A stretch of DNA of 64,000 nt from Pegethrix bostrychoides GSE-TBD4-15B (GCA_019359155.1 JAHHHV010000003.1:1-64000), one strand, 5' to 3'. Shown: positions 36,518-44,412, counted from the first letter of the stretch. Program-made: numbers and translations. Notes: a model not told the origin generated them from the sequence alone.

Positions 36518-37621
36518 TTATGAAAGCTGTTTCAATCGTATCCACCCTGTTCGCAGCCTCCAAAACTTACTGCTCTGCATCGCTGCAATCTCCTGCTCGC
36601 GGTTTGCCAACTCAGCCTGCAAGTTTTGCACCTTCTGCCGAAGCCTTTGCTTATCAGCTTTCAGCCGCTTTAAGTTGGTTCGACTCTGTTTCAACCGCTC
36701 CTGATCTCTGGCCAGCTCAGCCGTAGAGATTTGAACAGCCGTAATTAGCTGAGCCGTAGTGCCTTGAGGATCTTGCTGGAGACTCGGAGCTTTAGGCTCT
36801 AAGGAAATACCTAACAGACTTTCAAGCTGCATCTGCTGGCGAACATTCTCATCTTTACTGAGGTCTAACGCTTCCAGAGCAAGGTGAAATTCGCAGCCTT
36901 CAGGTGGATAAAACTTGATTACTTTAAAGTCAAACAGATTGATTTGAATCAGCGTTTTCAGCAGCTCTGTCAAAGAATCGGGTGTAAACACCCAGCAGTG
37001 AACGTCATGATATGACTCACTTGCCACAACACGGCTCGTCGCCTGCCAAGCTTCGAGATCTGACCGTACCCGCAGCACATCTTCTGATCTAAAGCTTGGA
37101 TCTTGTCCCCAGGCATAGTGCCCCTGCCAAAATCCCATCTGCGAAAAAAACTCAAATACCTGCCGCGGCCCCGGCTTGCGCTGATGTCTCAAATAAGCAT
37201 CCACCACATCAGCAGGCTGCGTGAGTTGCCGAAAGTAATCAAAGCAATAGCGCTTGTCTGGAATCGCCAACGACAAGATGCCGCCCGGTTTTAGCACCGC
37301 ATGAATCTCTTTCAGCCAGCCAATTAAATCCGGCACATGCTCAATCACATGTGAGGCAATCACATAGTCAAAGCGCGTATCGCCGACCAGATCAACCAGC
37401 CGCTTTTCGCCCCAGATGTAGTTCACCTCAACGATGTCTTCAGTCTCGACGTTGGGGTCAGCCGCGTATTTGGCCTGTAGCTCCGCCGTTGTTGCATAGT
37501 CTACATAGCGAATATCGCCCATCTTAGACGTGACAATCGGCTTGCTTAAAGCGCCGATTTCCAGGCCAGTCTGAGTCGCTGGATCGAGGCAGGCCAATAT
37601 CTTTTCCTGTCGAGTCTCCAT
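36518..37621 (-). CDS. Class I SAM methyltransferase with C-terminal coiled coil and SSKFW-type motif
   Basis: About 367 aa. An N-terminal segment 'TQTGLEIGALSKPIVTSKMGDIRYVDYATT' gives motif I with the acidic SAM ligand, then 'FDYVIASHVIEHVPDLIGWL' and 'VLKPGGILSLAIPDKRYCFD', the Methyltransf_11-type core. This protein also keeps a helical insert ('YLRHQRKPGPRQVFEF'). A coiled coil with many Leu/Arg/Gln (about residues 290-345) ends in MQSSKFWRLRTGWIRLKQL. ATG 37621 has an AAGG box upstream; a GTG at 37654 is less likely. It is the first gene of the cluster in transcription order, so its upstream region probably holds the main promoter. The likely role is sugar or lipid methylation in glycan building. 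Confidence 0.82.
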   Translation of the reverse strand: METRQEKILACLDPATQTGLEIGALSKPIVTSKMGDIRYVDYATTAELQAKYAADPNVETEDIVEVNYIWGEKRLVDLVGDTRFDYVIASHVIEHVPDLIGWLKEIHAVLKPGGILSLAIPDKRYCFDYFRQLTQPADVVDAYLRHQRKPGPRQVFEFFSQMGFWQGHYAWGQDPSFRSEDVLRVRSDLEAWQATSRVVASESYHDVHCWVFTPDSLTELLKTLIQINLFDFKVIKFYPPEGCEFHLALEALDLSKDENVRQQMQLESLLGISLEPKAPSLQQDPQGTTAQLITAVQISTAELARDQERLKQSRTNLKRLKADKQRLRQKVQNLQAELANREQEIAAMQSSKFWRLRTGWIRLKQLS

Positions 37622-37739
37622 AAGCACGCCCTTCCCAAACCAGACTGTCAGCACGTCATCAGAGATAGTACCATAGCCCTCAGATATTAGAGCGACCGAA
37701 TCTCTGTCTGCTCAGTGGCGAACTTTGATTCAGTGCTGC

Positions 37740-38294
37740 TTATCTCAACCAGTCAAATATCTGCTCAACAGAAATAGTCCAATCAATGCCAGTCAAGATC
37801 GTTACTGACTCTGCTCCCATAAGCAAATCAGGCAGCCGATCAGGGCGATACAGCAAAACCGAGCGCTCCTCTGGATCAATTAACCACCCTAGCTGGCTGC
37901 CATGCCGGATACAGTGCAGAATCTTGCCTGTAACTTTAGTTTGGCTCTGACGCGGCGAAAGAATCTCGATGACCCAAGGAGGTGCAAAGTCAATGCCGCT
38001 GCTAGAGATTTCGCCTGTTGCATCCAGCGGGATTTGGTCGCCTGAGACGACTACAATATCGGGTACTACTGAGCGACCGCCAAACGTACAGCGCAATTCT
38101 GGAAACGCCTCGTACTGATCACCTGCTTGATCAAGCGCCCCAATGATTCGCTTCTGTAACCTACTGTGTTTGCCGCCACCCATGGGTTTTTGAATCGCCT
38201 CACCGTTGATATATTCCCAGGCTGGCGACTCATCGAGATTGGGGATCTGAAGAAACTGCTCTAAGGTTGGACATTCAGATATTGAGGAAACCAT
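37740..38294 (-). CDS. Uma2-family (DUF820) putative endonuclease
   Basis: 184 aa. PD-(D/E)XK-like Uma2 fold: 'PAWEYINGEAIQKPMGGGKHSRLQKRI', 'FPELRCTFGGRSVVPDIVVV' (the acidic Asp after VP), 'PPWVIEILSPRQSQTKVTGK' (E-x-LSP catalytic strand) and 'HGSQLGWLIDPEERSVLLYRP'. These are highly duplicated in cyanobacteria; nuclease activity is predicted from fold, the biological role is unknown. AGGTG precedes the ATG. It lies 50 bp downstream of a second Uma2 gene on the same strand and 85 bp upstream of the glycan cluster. Confidence 0.9.
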   Translation of the reverse strand: MVSSISECPTLEQFLQIPNLDESPAWEYINGEAIQKPMGGGKHSRLQKRIIGALDQAGDQYEAFPELRCTFGGRSVVPDIVVVSGDQIPLDATGEISSSGIDFAPPWVIEILSPRQSQTKVTGKILHCIRHGSQLGWLIDPEERSVLLYRPDRLPDLLMGAESVTILTGIDWTISVEQIFDWLR

Positions 38295-38344
38295 AGGTCA
38301 CCTGCTGGGTAAGCACAAGATTTGCCTTCTGAAAGCTGAACAAA

Positions 38345-39052
38345 CTAACCGATTGTATCAGGGTCAAGCCCCAAAGCCCTCAACCTCGCTGCTAGATCAT
38401 CCGCTCGCTGCTGTGCCTGCTGCACTTCCAACTGCGCCCGCTGTGATTCTAGCTGCGCCTGCTCTGCCGCTTCTGCCGGAGTCGGAATCAGCTCGCCCGC
38501 CTCGCTCAAATAGCGCAGCTGTCGCTCAACCACGCCCAAATATAGCCCCAACTCCTGACTCCAGAGCCAGCCTGCCGTGTTAGCCTGAATCGGCTGATAC
38601 TGATTGCCCACCAGAGAAAACCCAGCAAACTCCAGCGTCTCCGGCGAAGACCAGAAATACTCTGGCGTATGGAACCGACTGGCATAAAGGTCTTTTTTTA
38701 GCCCCCGGTCGATGGTGGCAGTTGAAGTCGAAAGCAGCTCAAGGATCAGATTTGGATAGCGGCCATCCTCCTCCCAGACCACCCAAGAGTTACGAGGGCG
38801 GCGCTCTGTTTCTTTGACCAAAAAGAGATCTGGCCCTCTAAAATCACGGTTTTTGAGCTGCTGACGGCTAAAATAAACCGTCAGGTTTGCGCCAATGAAA
38901 AAGTCCTGACGGTCGCGCCAGAGCCATTCCAGGCAGCTGACCAGTAGCGCTAGCTGAGCATAGTGCAGCGAACTCTCCAGTTCCGGCTCATCGCTTAAAA
39001 GCTGAGTTGCATCTGGCATTTGAGCTTCTAGCTCTTGGGCAGTCAACGTCAT
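38345..39052 (-). CDS. Uma2-family protein with C-terminal coiled coil
   Basis: About 235 aa. A Uma2 core with 'YFSRQQLKNRDFRGPDLFLV' (acidic Asp), 'GRYPNLILELLSTSTATIDR' (E-x-LS strand) and 'FHTPEYFWSSPETLEFAGF' is followed by a helical tail rich in Gln/Ala (AEAAEQAQLESQRAQLEVQQ) typical of the longer Uma2 subgroup. ATG 39052 is chosen because GGAG lies about seven bases before it; an ATG at 39085 would add 11 residues. It forms a tandem pair with the shorter Uma2 gene downstream. Confidence 0.87.
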   Translation of the reverse strand: MTLTAQELEAQMPDATQLLSDEPELESSLHYAQLALLVSCLEWLWRDRQDFFIGANLTVYFSRQQLKNRDFRGPDLFLVKETERRPRNSWVVWEEDGRYPNLILELLSTSTATIDRGLKKDLYASRFHTPEYFWSSPETLEFAGFSLVGNQYQPIQANTAGWLWSQELGLYLGVVERQLRYLSEAGELIPTPAEAAEQAQLESQRAQLEVQQAQQRADDLAARLRALGLDPDTIG

Positions 39053-39221
39053 GGCTCTACTCCAATCCAGCGCTTCCTTTAGCATAGACGCTTGTCGTCC
39101 GGCGAGCGCTGGCTCCAGGCAACTTGCGGTTACTACGGCAGCGACAGACGGTTCTCCAGCGCTGATTTTTGGGCAGAAGTTCAGCAGACTATAGGCAGAG
39201 ATTCAGAGTCTGTCTAGAACT

Positions 39222-40307
39222 ATGCCGTCATTGCTCAATCCGTTGCCTCAGCCCGCTAGCCCATCTTCTAGCCCGTTACCCAGCCCAGCTCCTCGCCTCT
39301 GGATGCCGGAACAGGTCTTGTTCACGCCCGCCGCGCTGGACGAACCTTGGGGACAGCAGATCTTGCAGCGGGTGCAGGCGCTGAACTTGCCGATCGAAGA
39401 GCTGCCGCGCAATCGACTCACTGGACTGCGGGGCGATACCGAGCGCGAAACCTACGATATCGCTAAGCGGACGCTGGCCGTAGTGACCGCTCCAGCTAGC
39501 CAGCTCAAGCTCAGCCCAATTCCACCCTCCGCCGACTGGCAGTTTCACCTAGCCGAAGGCTGTCCAGCGCACTGTCAGTATTGCTACCTGGCCGGCAGTC
39601 TAAGCGGGCCACCCGTGATTCGCGCCTATGCCAACCTGCCGCAGATTTTGGAGAACCTAGCGCAGTACGAGCAGCCTGGTCGCCCCACCAGCTTTGAGGT
39701 GAGCTGCTATACCGACCCGCTGGGCATTGAGCACCTGACTGGCAGCTTGGCCGAATGCATCCGCTATTTTGGGACGCGCCCACAGGCAGCTCTGCGCTGG
39801 GTTTCCAAGTTTGACGCGGTGGAGAGCCTGCTCGATCTGCCGCATCAGGGTCGCAGCCGCTGCCGAGTTAGCGTCAATGCTGCGCCCGTTTCGCAGCGGC
39901 TAGAGGGTGGCACGGCTCCGGTCGCGGCCAGACTGCAAGGACTGCGACGGCTAGCGCAAGCTGGCTACCCGGTGGGGCTGGTAATTGCGCCGATTATGCC
40001 CATCGAGGACTGGCAGATGCAGTATGTCCTGCTGTTTGAGCAGATTGAGTCAGCGCTAGATTTTGACTGCGATCTGAGCGTTGAGCTGATCTCGCATCGA
40101 TTTACGCCCGGTTCAAAGCAGGTGCTGCAAAGCTGGTATCCGCAGAGCAAGCTAGAGATGGACGAGCAAAACCGCGTCATCAAGCGCAACAAGTTTGGCG
40201 GCATCAAATATGTTTACGACCGCGACACCATGCAGAGGCTCAAGCAGTTTTTTGAGCGCGAGATTGGGCGGCGCTTCCCACAGGCTCAGATCCTCTACTG
40301 GACTTAG
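39222..40307 (+). CDS. Spore photoproduct lyase-like radical SAM protein
   Basis: 361 aa. The 4Fe-4S cluster motif CPAHCQYCY (CX3CX2C) is near residue 115, in FHLAEGCPAHCQYCYLAGS. Flanking features match SplB-type proteins: 'TFEVSCYTDPLGIEHLTGSL'-like sequence after the cluster, 'ALRWVSKFDAVESLLDLPHQG', 'RCRVSVNAAPVSQRLEGGTA', 'PIMPIEDWQMQYVLLF' and 'NKFGGIKYVYDRDTMQRLKQ' at the end. In spore formers this enzyme repairs spore photoproduct; cyanobacteria do not sporulate, so this homologue probably has another DNA or thymine lesion substrate or a different role. A Pro/Ser-rich N-terminus makes the exact start uncertain. Confidence 0.82.
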   Translation: MPSLLNPLPQPASPSSSPLPSPAPRLWMPEQVLFTPAALDEPWGQQILQRVQALNLPIEELPRNRLTGLRGDTERETYDIAKRTLAVVTAPASQLKLSPIPPSADWQFHLAEGCPAHCQYCYLAGSLSGPPVIRAYANLPQILENLAQYEQPGRPTSFEVSCYTDPLGIEHLTGSLAECIRYFGTRPQAALRWVSKFDAVESLLDLPHQGRSRCRVSVNAAPVSQRLEGGTAPVAARLQGLRRLAQAGYPVGLVIAPIMPIEDWQMQYVLLFEQIESALDFDCDLSVELISHRFTPGSKQVLQSWYPQSKLEMDEQNRVIKRNKFGGIKYVYDRDTMQRLKQFFEREIGRRFPQAQILYWT

Positions 40308-40316
40308 TGCGGGCAG

Positions 40317-41078
40317 CTACTGCTGGATGAGCGTCAGTGTCTCCTGCTGCGTTTGCCCCCCATTAGCCGTTGTTAGGCTCATTTCGTAGCGTGTGCCCGA
40401 AATCCCCAATGGCGGCTGAAAGTCAAAGCGGAAGTTGCCCTCCGCGTCGGTCTGGATGTCGCGGTCAAACACATCGCGGTTGATGCCAATTACGCCACCC
40501 AGCGAGTTGTTGGCCTGCACCTTGACGTTGATTGTGGTTTGGGGAACGCTGCGGCCTGTCACCTCGACGTTATCGCCAATCTTAGTGCTGTCGGCTGGGC
40601 TGAGGATTTCCAGCGGGATGGCGGCTGTAGGGGCAGCAGCGGTAGGGGCTGTGGCGGTGGGGGCAGCAGCGCTGGCGGTGGAGCTAGTCAAAGAATTTTG
40701 CAGACGCGCACTGCTAATTTGACTGCCCTGGCTGAGATTGGCGCGGATGATGGTGCTTTCAGAAATTGGGTCACTGCTGCGGATTGTATAGCGGCCTTCG
40801 TAGACCCCTGGCTCGACTTCCCGCATGGTCAAGTTGCTGGCAATATCGCTAATTGTGAAAGTAGCTTGGGCGCTGGGCGTGCCCTGAAGCGTAAACAGCA
40901 GCTCGCTACCGGGGGTGAGCTGAGCAATAGGCTCGACGCTGAAGCTGTCGATTTCGGGGGCGGCTGTCGCGGGCGAAACCTGCTGAGTCGTTGGTGAAGT
41001 CTGGCTTAAACCCGGCGCAGCCATGCCCAAAACCAGACAGACGGCAGCGGCAAATATTCTGGCGTTCTGTAAATTCAT
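40317..41078 (-). CDS. Secreted protein with Ig-like domains and Ala/Thr/Pro linker
   Basis: About 253 aa. A signal peptide ending AAPGLSQT is followed by a beta-rich domain (residues about 40-130, 'IDSFSVEPIAQLTPGSELLFTLQGT' onward) that looks like an Ig-type or filamin-type fold, then an Ala-Thr-Ala-Pro tandem linker, then a second all-beta domain with 'ILSPADSTKIGDNVEVTGRS' and 'DAEGNFRFDFQPPL', again carbohydrate/Ig-like. It is probably an envelope protein. ATG 41078 is used; a TTG at 41090 also opens the frame. It ends 10 bp from the SPL-like gene, convergently. The function is unknown. Confidence 0.7.
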   Translation of the reverse strand: MNLQNARIFAAAVCLVLGMAAPGLSQTSPTTQQVSPATAAPEIDSFSVEPIAQLTPGSELLFTLQGTPSAQATFTISDIASNLTMREVEPGVYEGRYTIRSSDPISESTIIRANLSQGSQISSARLQNSLTSSTASAAAPTATAPTAAAPTAAIPLEILSPADSTKIGDNVEVTGRSVPQTTINVKVQANNSLGGVIGINRDVFDRDIQTDAEGNFRFDFQPPLGISGTRYEMSLTTANGGQTQQETLTLIQQ

Positions 41079-41176
41079 GGTGCTTTTCAATTGCTTCTTA
41101 CAGTCTAGTTAAGAGCGGAATTTAGCCAAATGCCCTCTGCCAGCGGTTAGACATGGCGGCGCAACCTGCTGATCAC

Positions 41177-41974
41177 CTACTCAGAAATTGCGGCTTTAAG
41201 GCTGCGGCAAAAGGTTTCCAGCGCTTTCAACCCCTGGTCGGGCGAGCCTTCGGCCAGCCGTTTGACAAAGGCGCTGCCGACAATCACCGCATCAGCCCCC
41301 CATTCCATTACCTGCTTGGCCTGACTGGCCTCAGAGATGCCGAACCCCACGCCAATTGGCTTGTCGGTGATGCCGCGCAGATCGGTAATCAGCTCCTGTA
41401 CCCGCGACTCCAGCTTGGTACGCATTCCCGTCACGCCCGTGACGCTGACCAGATACAAAAAGCCCTGCGTCTTCTCGGCAATCGTGGCAAAGCGGGCTTG
41501 GGGCGTGGTGGGAGCCACCAGCAGAATAATTTCGATCCCGGCTAGCGCTGCGGCCTGTGAGATTGGCTCGACCTCCTCCAGCGGCAGATCGGGCACGACT
41601 AGCCCTGTAGCTCCGGCAGCGGCAATATCCTGAAAAAACTGCTCAACGCCGCGATTTAAAATCGGGTTGTAGTAGGTGAACAGCACAATGGGCGCGTTGA
41701 GTTCAGGGCTAGTCGCCTTCAACATTGCTAGGACGCTGTCGAGCCGAGTGCCGTTGGCCAAGGCGCGAGTGGCCGCCGCCTGAATCACCGGCCCGTCAGC
41801 CAGCGGATCAGAGTAGGGGACTCCCAGCTCGATTAGATCGGCGCCATTGCGATCGAGAATTTTCAGCGCCGCAGCCGTGGTTTGCAAATCCGGATCGCCA
41901 GCCGTGATAAACGGAATCAGGGCGCATTGACCGCGATCGCGCAGCGCCTCCATGCAGCTCGAAACTGAAGCCAT
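41177..41974 (-). CDS. trpA: Tryptophan synthase alpha chain
   Basis: 265 aa, normal length. It splits indole-3-glycerol phosphate to indole and glyceraldehyde 3-phosphate and channels indole to TrpB. Family marks are '[22 protein letters not shown]', '[21 protein letters not shown]' with the catalytic Glu and Asp, '[17 protein letters not shown]', '[13 protein letters not shown]', '[14 protein letters not shown]' and the phosphate loop '[30 protein letters not shown]'. No trpB is next to it, in line with dispersed trp genes in cyanobacteria. An HIP1-like GCGATCGC octamer is present at 41933-41940 inside the gene. Confidence 0.96.
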   Translation of the reverse strand: MASVSSCMEALRDRGQCALIPFITAGDPDLQTTAAALKILDRNGADLIELGVPYSDPLADGPVIQAAATRALANGTRLDSVLAMLKATSPELNAPIVLFTYYNPILNRGVEQFFQDIAAAGATGLVVPDLPLEEVEPISQAAALAGIEIILLVAPTTPQARFATIAEKTQGFLYLVSVTGVTGMRTKLESRVQELITDLRGITDKPIGVGFGISEASQAKQVMEWGADAVIVGSAFVKRLAEGSPDQGLKALETFCRSLKAAISE

Positions 41975-42056
41975 AGGGGAGTACCGGAAATTAATCGTCC
42001 CCCATTCTACCGTTAGGGGTGCGGCAAATTATGGTTTGGCAGGGTTTGAGAGCGGT

Positions 42057-43298
42057 TCAGCCGCGCTCGCTGGCTTTAGGGCTACGGCGATCCAGCTGCA
42101 TGGCCTGCTCAATTGCTAGCTTTTCACGGGCGCGACGGGCATAGGGCTGGAGCTTTGCCAAATCTTGCCCTGTCAAAATGCTGAGGTTTTCTAGGCTCAT
42201 GCCGCGCATCAGCATTTCAACCGCCCAGGTTTGAGCGGCTTGAGCGAGAGCAGGCGGCTGACTGTCGGGGGTGAGCAGGTCGGCTGTCCAGTCCTGCCAG
42301 CGTTGGGCAATGGCTTCAGCGGTGACTGGCTGGCCATTTTCATCGATAAACAGGGCGGGGTGGCGATCTTTGCGGCTTTTGAGCCATTTGGTCAGCGGAT
42401 TGTTCAGATAAGAACCATAGCGGCTACCCGCGATCCACTGGTTGACGGCCACCTGCCGACTGCCGCTGCTGCTCACGACCTGTAGCAGATGCTGCTGGCT
42501 GCTGCTGATCTGCTGCGATCTTTGTAGGCTAGCCAGTTCATTCGGCGAGAGTCCGGTGGCAAACAGTAGATAGGCTAGCGCGGAATCCTGGGGGCTAGCC
42601 TTGCGCGCCCGCTGCAAAATTTCTTGCACCAGCGGCGCGGGTAGATCGTGGATTTCATGGATTTCGGGGATTTCAGCAGTTTCGGCAGGGGCAATAGAGC
42701 TGGCTGGAGCCACAACTGCGCTCAAGAAAAGCTGGACTAGCCCTTGCAGAAAATCCTCGCGGTCTTGCCAGAGCTGATGAAACTCACTGGTGAACTCAAT
42801 AGCGGCATAGCCCAGCAGCAGCCCATTCAACAGGCTAGCTAGCTTCTCAGGCGGCAGCATGGGGCTGAGGGCTGTTTGTTCAATGACCTGAGCCAGATAG
42901 CGTGTCAGCACCTGGGTGGCTTCGGTCAGCCGAGCCCCAAGCGCCTCACGGTTTTCGGGCGGAAACTGGTTGGCCTCACCAATTAGGGAGCGAATTAGTT
43001 CGGGCACTTGCTCTAGCGAACGCAGGTAGAGGCTGGCATAGGCCATCAGCGCTTGGTCAAAGTGGCTGGCTGAGGTGAGGCGCTGGCTCAGGGCTTCGCC
43101 GAGATGCGTAAAGGGAGTAGACTCCTGAATCACAGCTAAGAGCAGCCCGTACTTGTTACCAAACTGCCGAAATAGGGTGACTTCGTTCACCTCGGCGGCG
43201 GCGGCAATTTGGCGAGTAGTGGTGCTGCTCACGCCTTGAGCCACGAATAGCTCTAAAGCAGCTTGGATCAGGCGCTGTCGCGTCGTTTGAGAGGACAT
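42057..43298 (-). CDS. TetR-family regulator fused to a degenerate tyrosine-recombinase-like domain
   Basis: About 413 aa, more than twice a normal TetR. An N-terminal TetR helix-turn-helix (MSSQTTRQRLIQAALELF, 'TTTRQIAAAAEVNEVTLFRQFGNKYGLL') and an all-helical ligand domain end near residue 200. From about residue 225 the sequence resembles an integrase catalytic domain: 'LAYLLFATGLSPNELASLQ' (normally GLR-x-SEL), 'LNNPLTKWLKSRK...PALFIDENGQPV', and 'AQTWAVEMLMRGMSLENLSI', then LTGQ and PYARRAREKL. The catalytic Arg is Ser, and the His/Arg and LGH residues are lost, while the Tyr remains, so no recombination is expected; it may aid DNA binding or multimerisation. The start is placed at the TetR Met; an upstream TTG at 43346 is possible. 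It is divergent from desC, with two palindromic sites between them. Confidence 0.85.
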   Translation of the reverse strand: MSSQTTRQRLIQAALELFVAQGVSSTTTRQIAAAAEVNEVTLFRQFGNKYGLLLAVIQESTPFTHLGEALSQRLTSASHFDQALMAYASLYLRSLEQVPELIRSLIGEANQFPPENREALGARLTEATQVLTRYLAQVIEQTALSPMLPPEKLASLLNGLLLGYAAIEFTSEFHQLWQDREDFLQGLVQLFLSAVVAPASSIAPAETAEIPEIHEIHDLPAPLVQEILQRARKASPQDSALAYLLFATGLSPNELASLQRSQQISSSQQHLLQVVSSSGSRQVAVNQWIAGSRYGSYLNNPLTKWLKSRKDRHPALFIDENGQPVTAEAIAQRWQDWTADLLTPDSQPPALAQAAQTWAVEMLMRGMSLENLSILTGQDLAKLQPYARRAREKLAIEQAMQLDRRSPKASERG

Positions 43299-43413
43299 TG
43301 CGGAGAAGATGAATGAGCCATGCCTTGAGCTGTGTGGAGCCTGCAAACCTAGATGTAAGCAAATATGTAAGCAAAGCTTGGCACAAAAACTAAAAAACTA
43401 GATGAAGATAACG

Positions 43414-43430
43414 TGCAAGCAGCACTTGCA
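43414..43430. promoter_or_regulatory. Palindromic operator 1 for the TetR/desC region
   Basis: TGCAAGCAGCACTTGCA: 6-bp arms TGCAAG and CTTGCA around a 5-bp centre, followed by TTTT. An identical 17-mer lies 48 bp away at 43462-43478. The size and symmetry match TetR-family operators. It overlaps a possible -35 (TTGCAT at 43426-43431) of a promoter facing the desaturase gene. Confidence 0.75.
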
Positions 43431-43454
43431 TTTTGCGGACGGGGCTGTTAGGAT
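43426..43454 (+). promoter_or_regulatory. Candidate sigma-70-type promoter of desC
   Basis: TTGCAT (43426-43431) and TAGGAT (43449-43454) are 17 bp apart, facing the desaturase gene. The -35 overlaps operator 1 and operator 2 begins 8 bp after the -10, so a bound regulator would cover both sides of the polymerase site. This fits the consensus loosely and is an inference. Confidence 0.45.
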
Positions 43455-43461
43455 AATTTCA

Positions 43462-43478
43462 TGCAAGCAGCACTTGCA
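43462..43478. promoter_or_regulatory. Palindromic operator 2 for the TetR/desC region
   Basis: A second exact copy of TGCAAGCAGCACTTGCA, followed like the first by TTTT-rich sequence. It lies about where transcription of desC would begin, 73 bp before the start codon at 43551. A misleading ATG at 43461 that overlaps this site would lengthen the desaturase frame and is rejected. Confidence 0.75.
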
Positions 43479-43550
43479 TTTTACTATAGCAGTCGTTCTG
43501 TAGCAGTCGTTTACAGTCGGCTCTCATTGCAGGCTGAAAAGGAATTTTCT

Positions 43551-44402
43551 ATGACTTCACTGACCGCTCCTAAACCGGCGCTGAGCTGGGTAAACGTGGG
43601 CTTTTTTGGGGTGTTTCACGCGCTGGCGCTGCTGGCTCCCTGGTTTTTCTCTTGGTCGGCTTTGGGGGTGGCGGTTTTGCTGCACTGGCTGTGCGGCGGG
43701 ATTGGGATCTGCTTGGGCTACCATCGGCTGCTGAGCCATCGCAGCTTTAAGGTGCCGAAGCCGCTAGAATATTTGATCGCGATTATTGGGGCGCTGGCCA
43801 TCCAGGGCGGACCGATTTTCTGGGTGGCGGGGCATCGACAGCATCATGCTCACACTGAAGATTTGGTGAAAGATCCGTACTCAGCGCGGCGGGGCTTTTG
43901 GTGGAGTCACTGGCTGTGGATTCTGTATCCGAGTCCGGAGGCGTTTCGGCAGGAGCACTATGGCAAGTACGCTCAGGATTTGATGCGGCAACCGTTTTAT
44001 CGCTGGCTGAATCACAACTTTTTGATCTTGCAGCTGCCGCTGGGGCTATTGCTCTATGCGCTGGGCGGCTGGTCGTTTGTGATCTACGGAGTTTTTGTGC
44101 GGGCGGTGCTGATTTGGCATTCGACTTGGTTTGTGAATTCGGCGACGCATCGCTGGGGATATCGGACGTTTGCAGCAGAGGATGGGTCGCGGAATCTTTG
44201 GTGGGTGTCGCTATTGACTTATGGCGAGGGTTGGCATAACAACCACCATGCCTATCCGCATTCGGCGCAGTCGGGTTGGCGCTGGTGGGAGATTGATACG
44301 ACTTGGATGATGATTCGGCTGCTGGAGTCGGTGGGATTGGCGACGAAGGTGAATACGCTGAAGTCGGTGGGGGCGGAACGCGGGAGTAAGCTGTCGGGGT
44401 AG
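43551..44402 (+). CDS. desC: Fatty acid desaturase (delta-9 type acyl-lipid desaturase)
   Basis: 283 aa. A membrane di-iron enzyme that inserts a double bond into lipid-bound acyl chains. The three His boxes are HRLLSH (residues 58-63), HRQHH (95-99) and HNNHH (about 235), each with the right spacing, together with several hydrophobic segments and the 'GGIGICLGYHRLLSHRSFKV' and 'YGEGWHNNHHAYPHSA' surroundings of the DesC/acyl-CoA desaturase group. The start is ATG 43551, with AAAAGGA nine bases upstream; an earlier in-frame ATG lies inside the operator. The gene is divergent from a TetR regulator with two operators in between, so control by fatty-acid status (as DesT does in Pseudomonas) is likely. 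Delta-9 specificity is from motif similarity only. Confidence 0.9.
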   Translation: MTSLTAPKPALSWVNVGFFGVFHALALLAPWFFSWSALGVAVLLHWLCGGIGICLGYHRLLSHRSFKVPKPLEYLIAIIGALAIQGGPIFWVAGHRQHHAHTEDLVKDPYSARRGFWWSHWLWILYPSPEAFRQEHYGKYAQDLMRQPFYRWLNHNFLILQLPLGLLLYALGGWSFVIYGVFVRAVLIWHSTWFVNSATHRWGYRTFAAEDGSRNLWWVSLLTYGEGWHNNHHAYPHSAQSGWRWWEIDTTWMMIRLLESVGLATKVNTLKSVGAERGSKLSG

Positions 44403-44412
44403 ATGGTTTGGG

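Noticed and set aside
37740-39052. Uma2 pair as a toxin-antitoxin or defence system
   Set aside because: Uma2 genes are very common in cyanobacteria, and no partner or defence gene is next to them.
43461-43550. Upstream in-frame ATG extending the desaturase by 30 residues
   Set aside because: The ATG lies within the second palindromic operator, and ATG 43551 has a good AAAAGGA ribosome-binding site and the conserved start.
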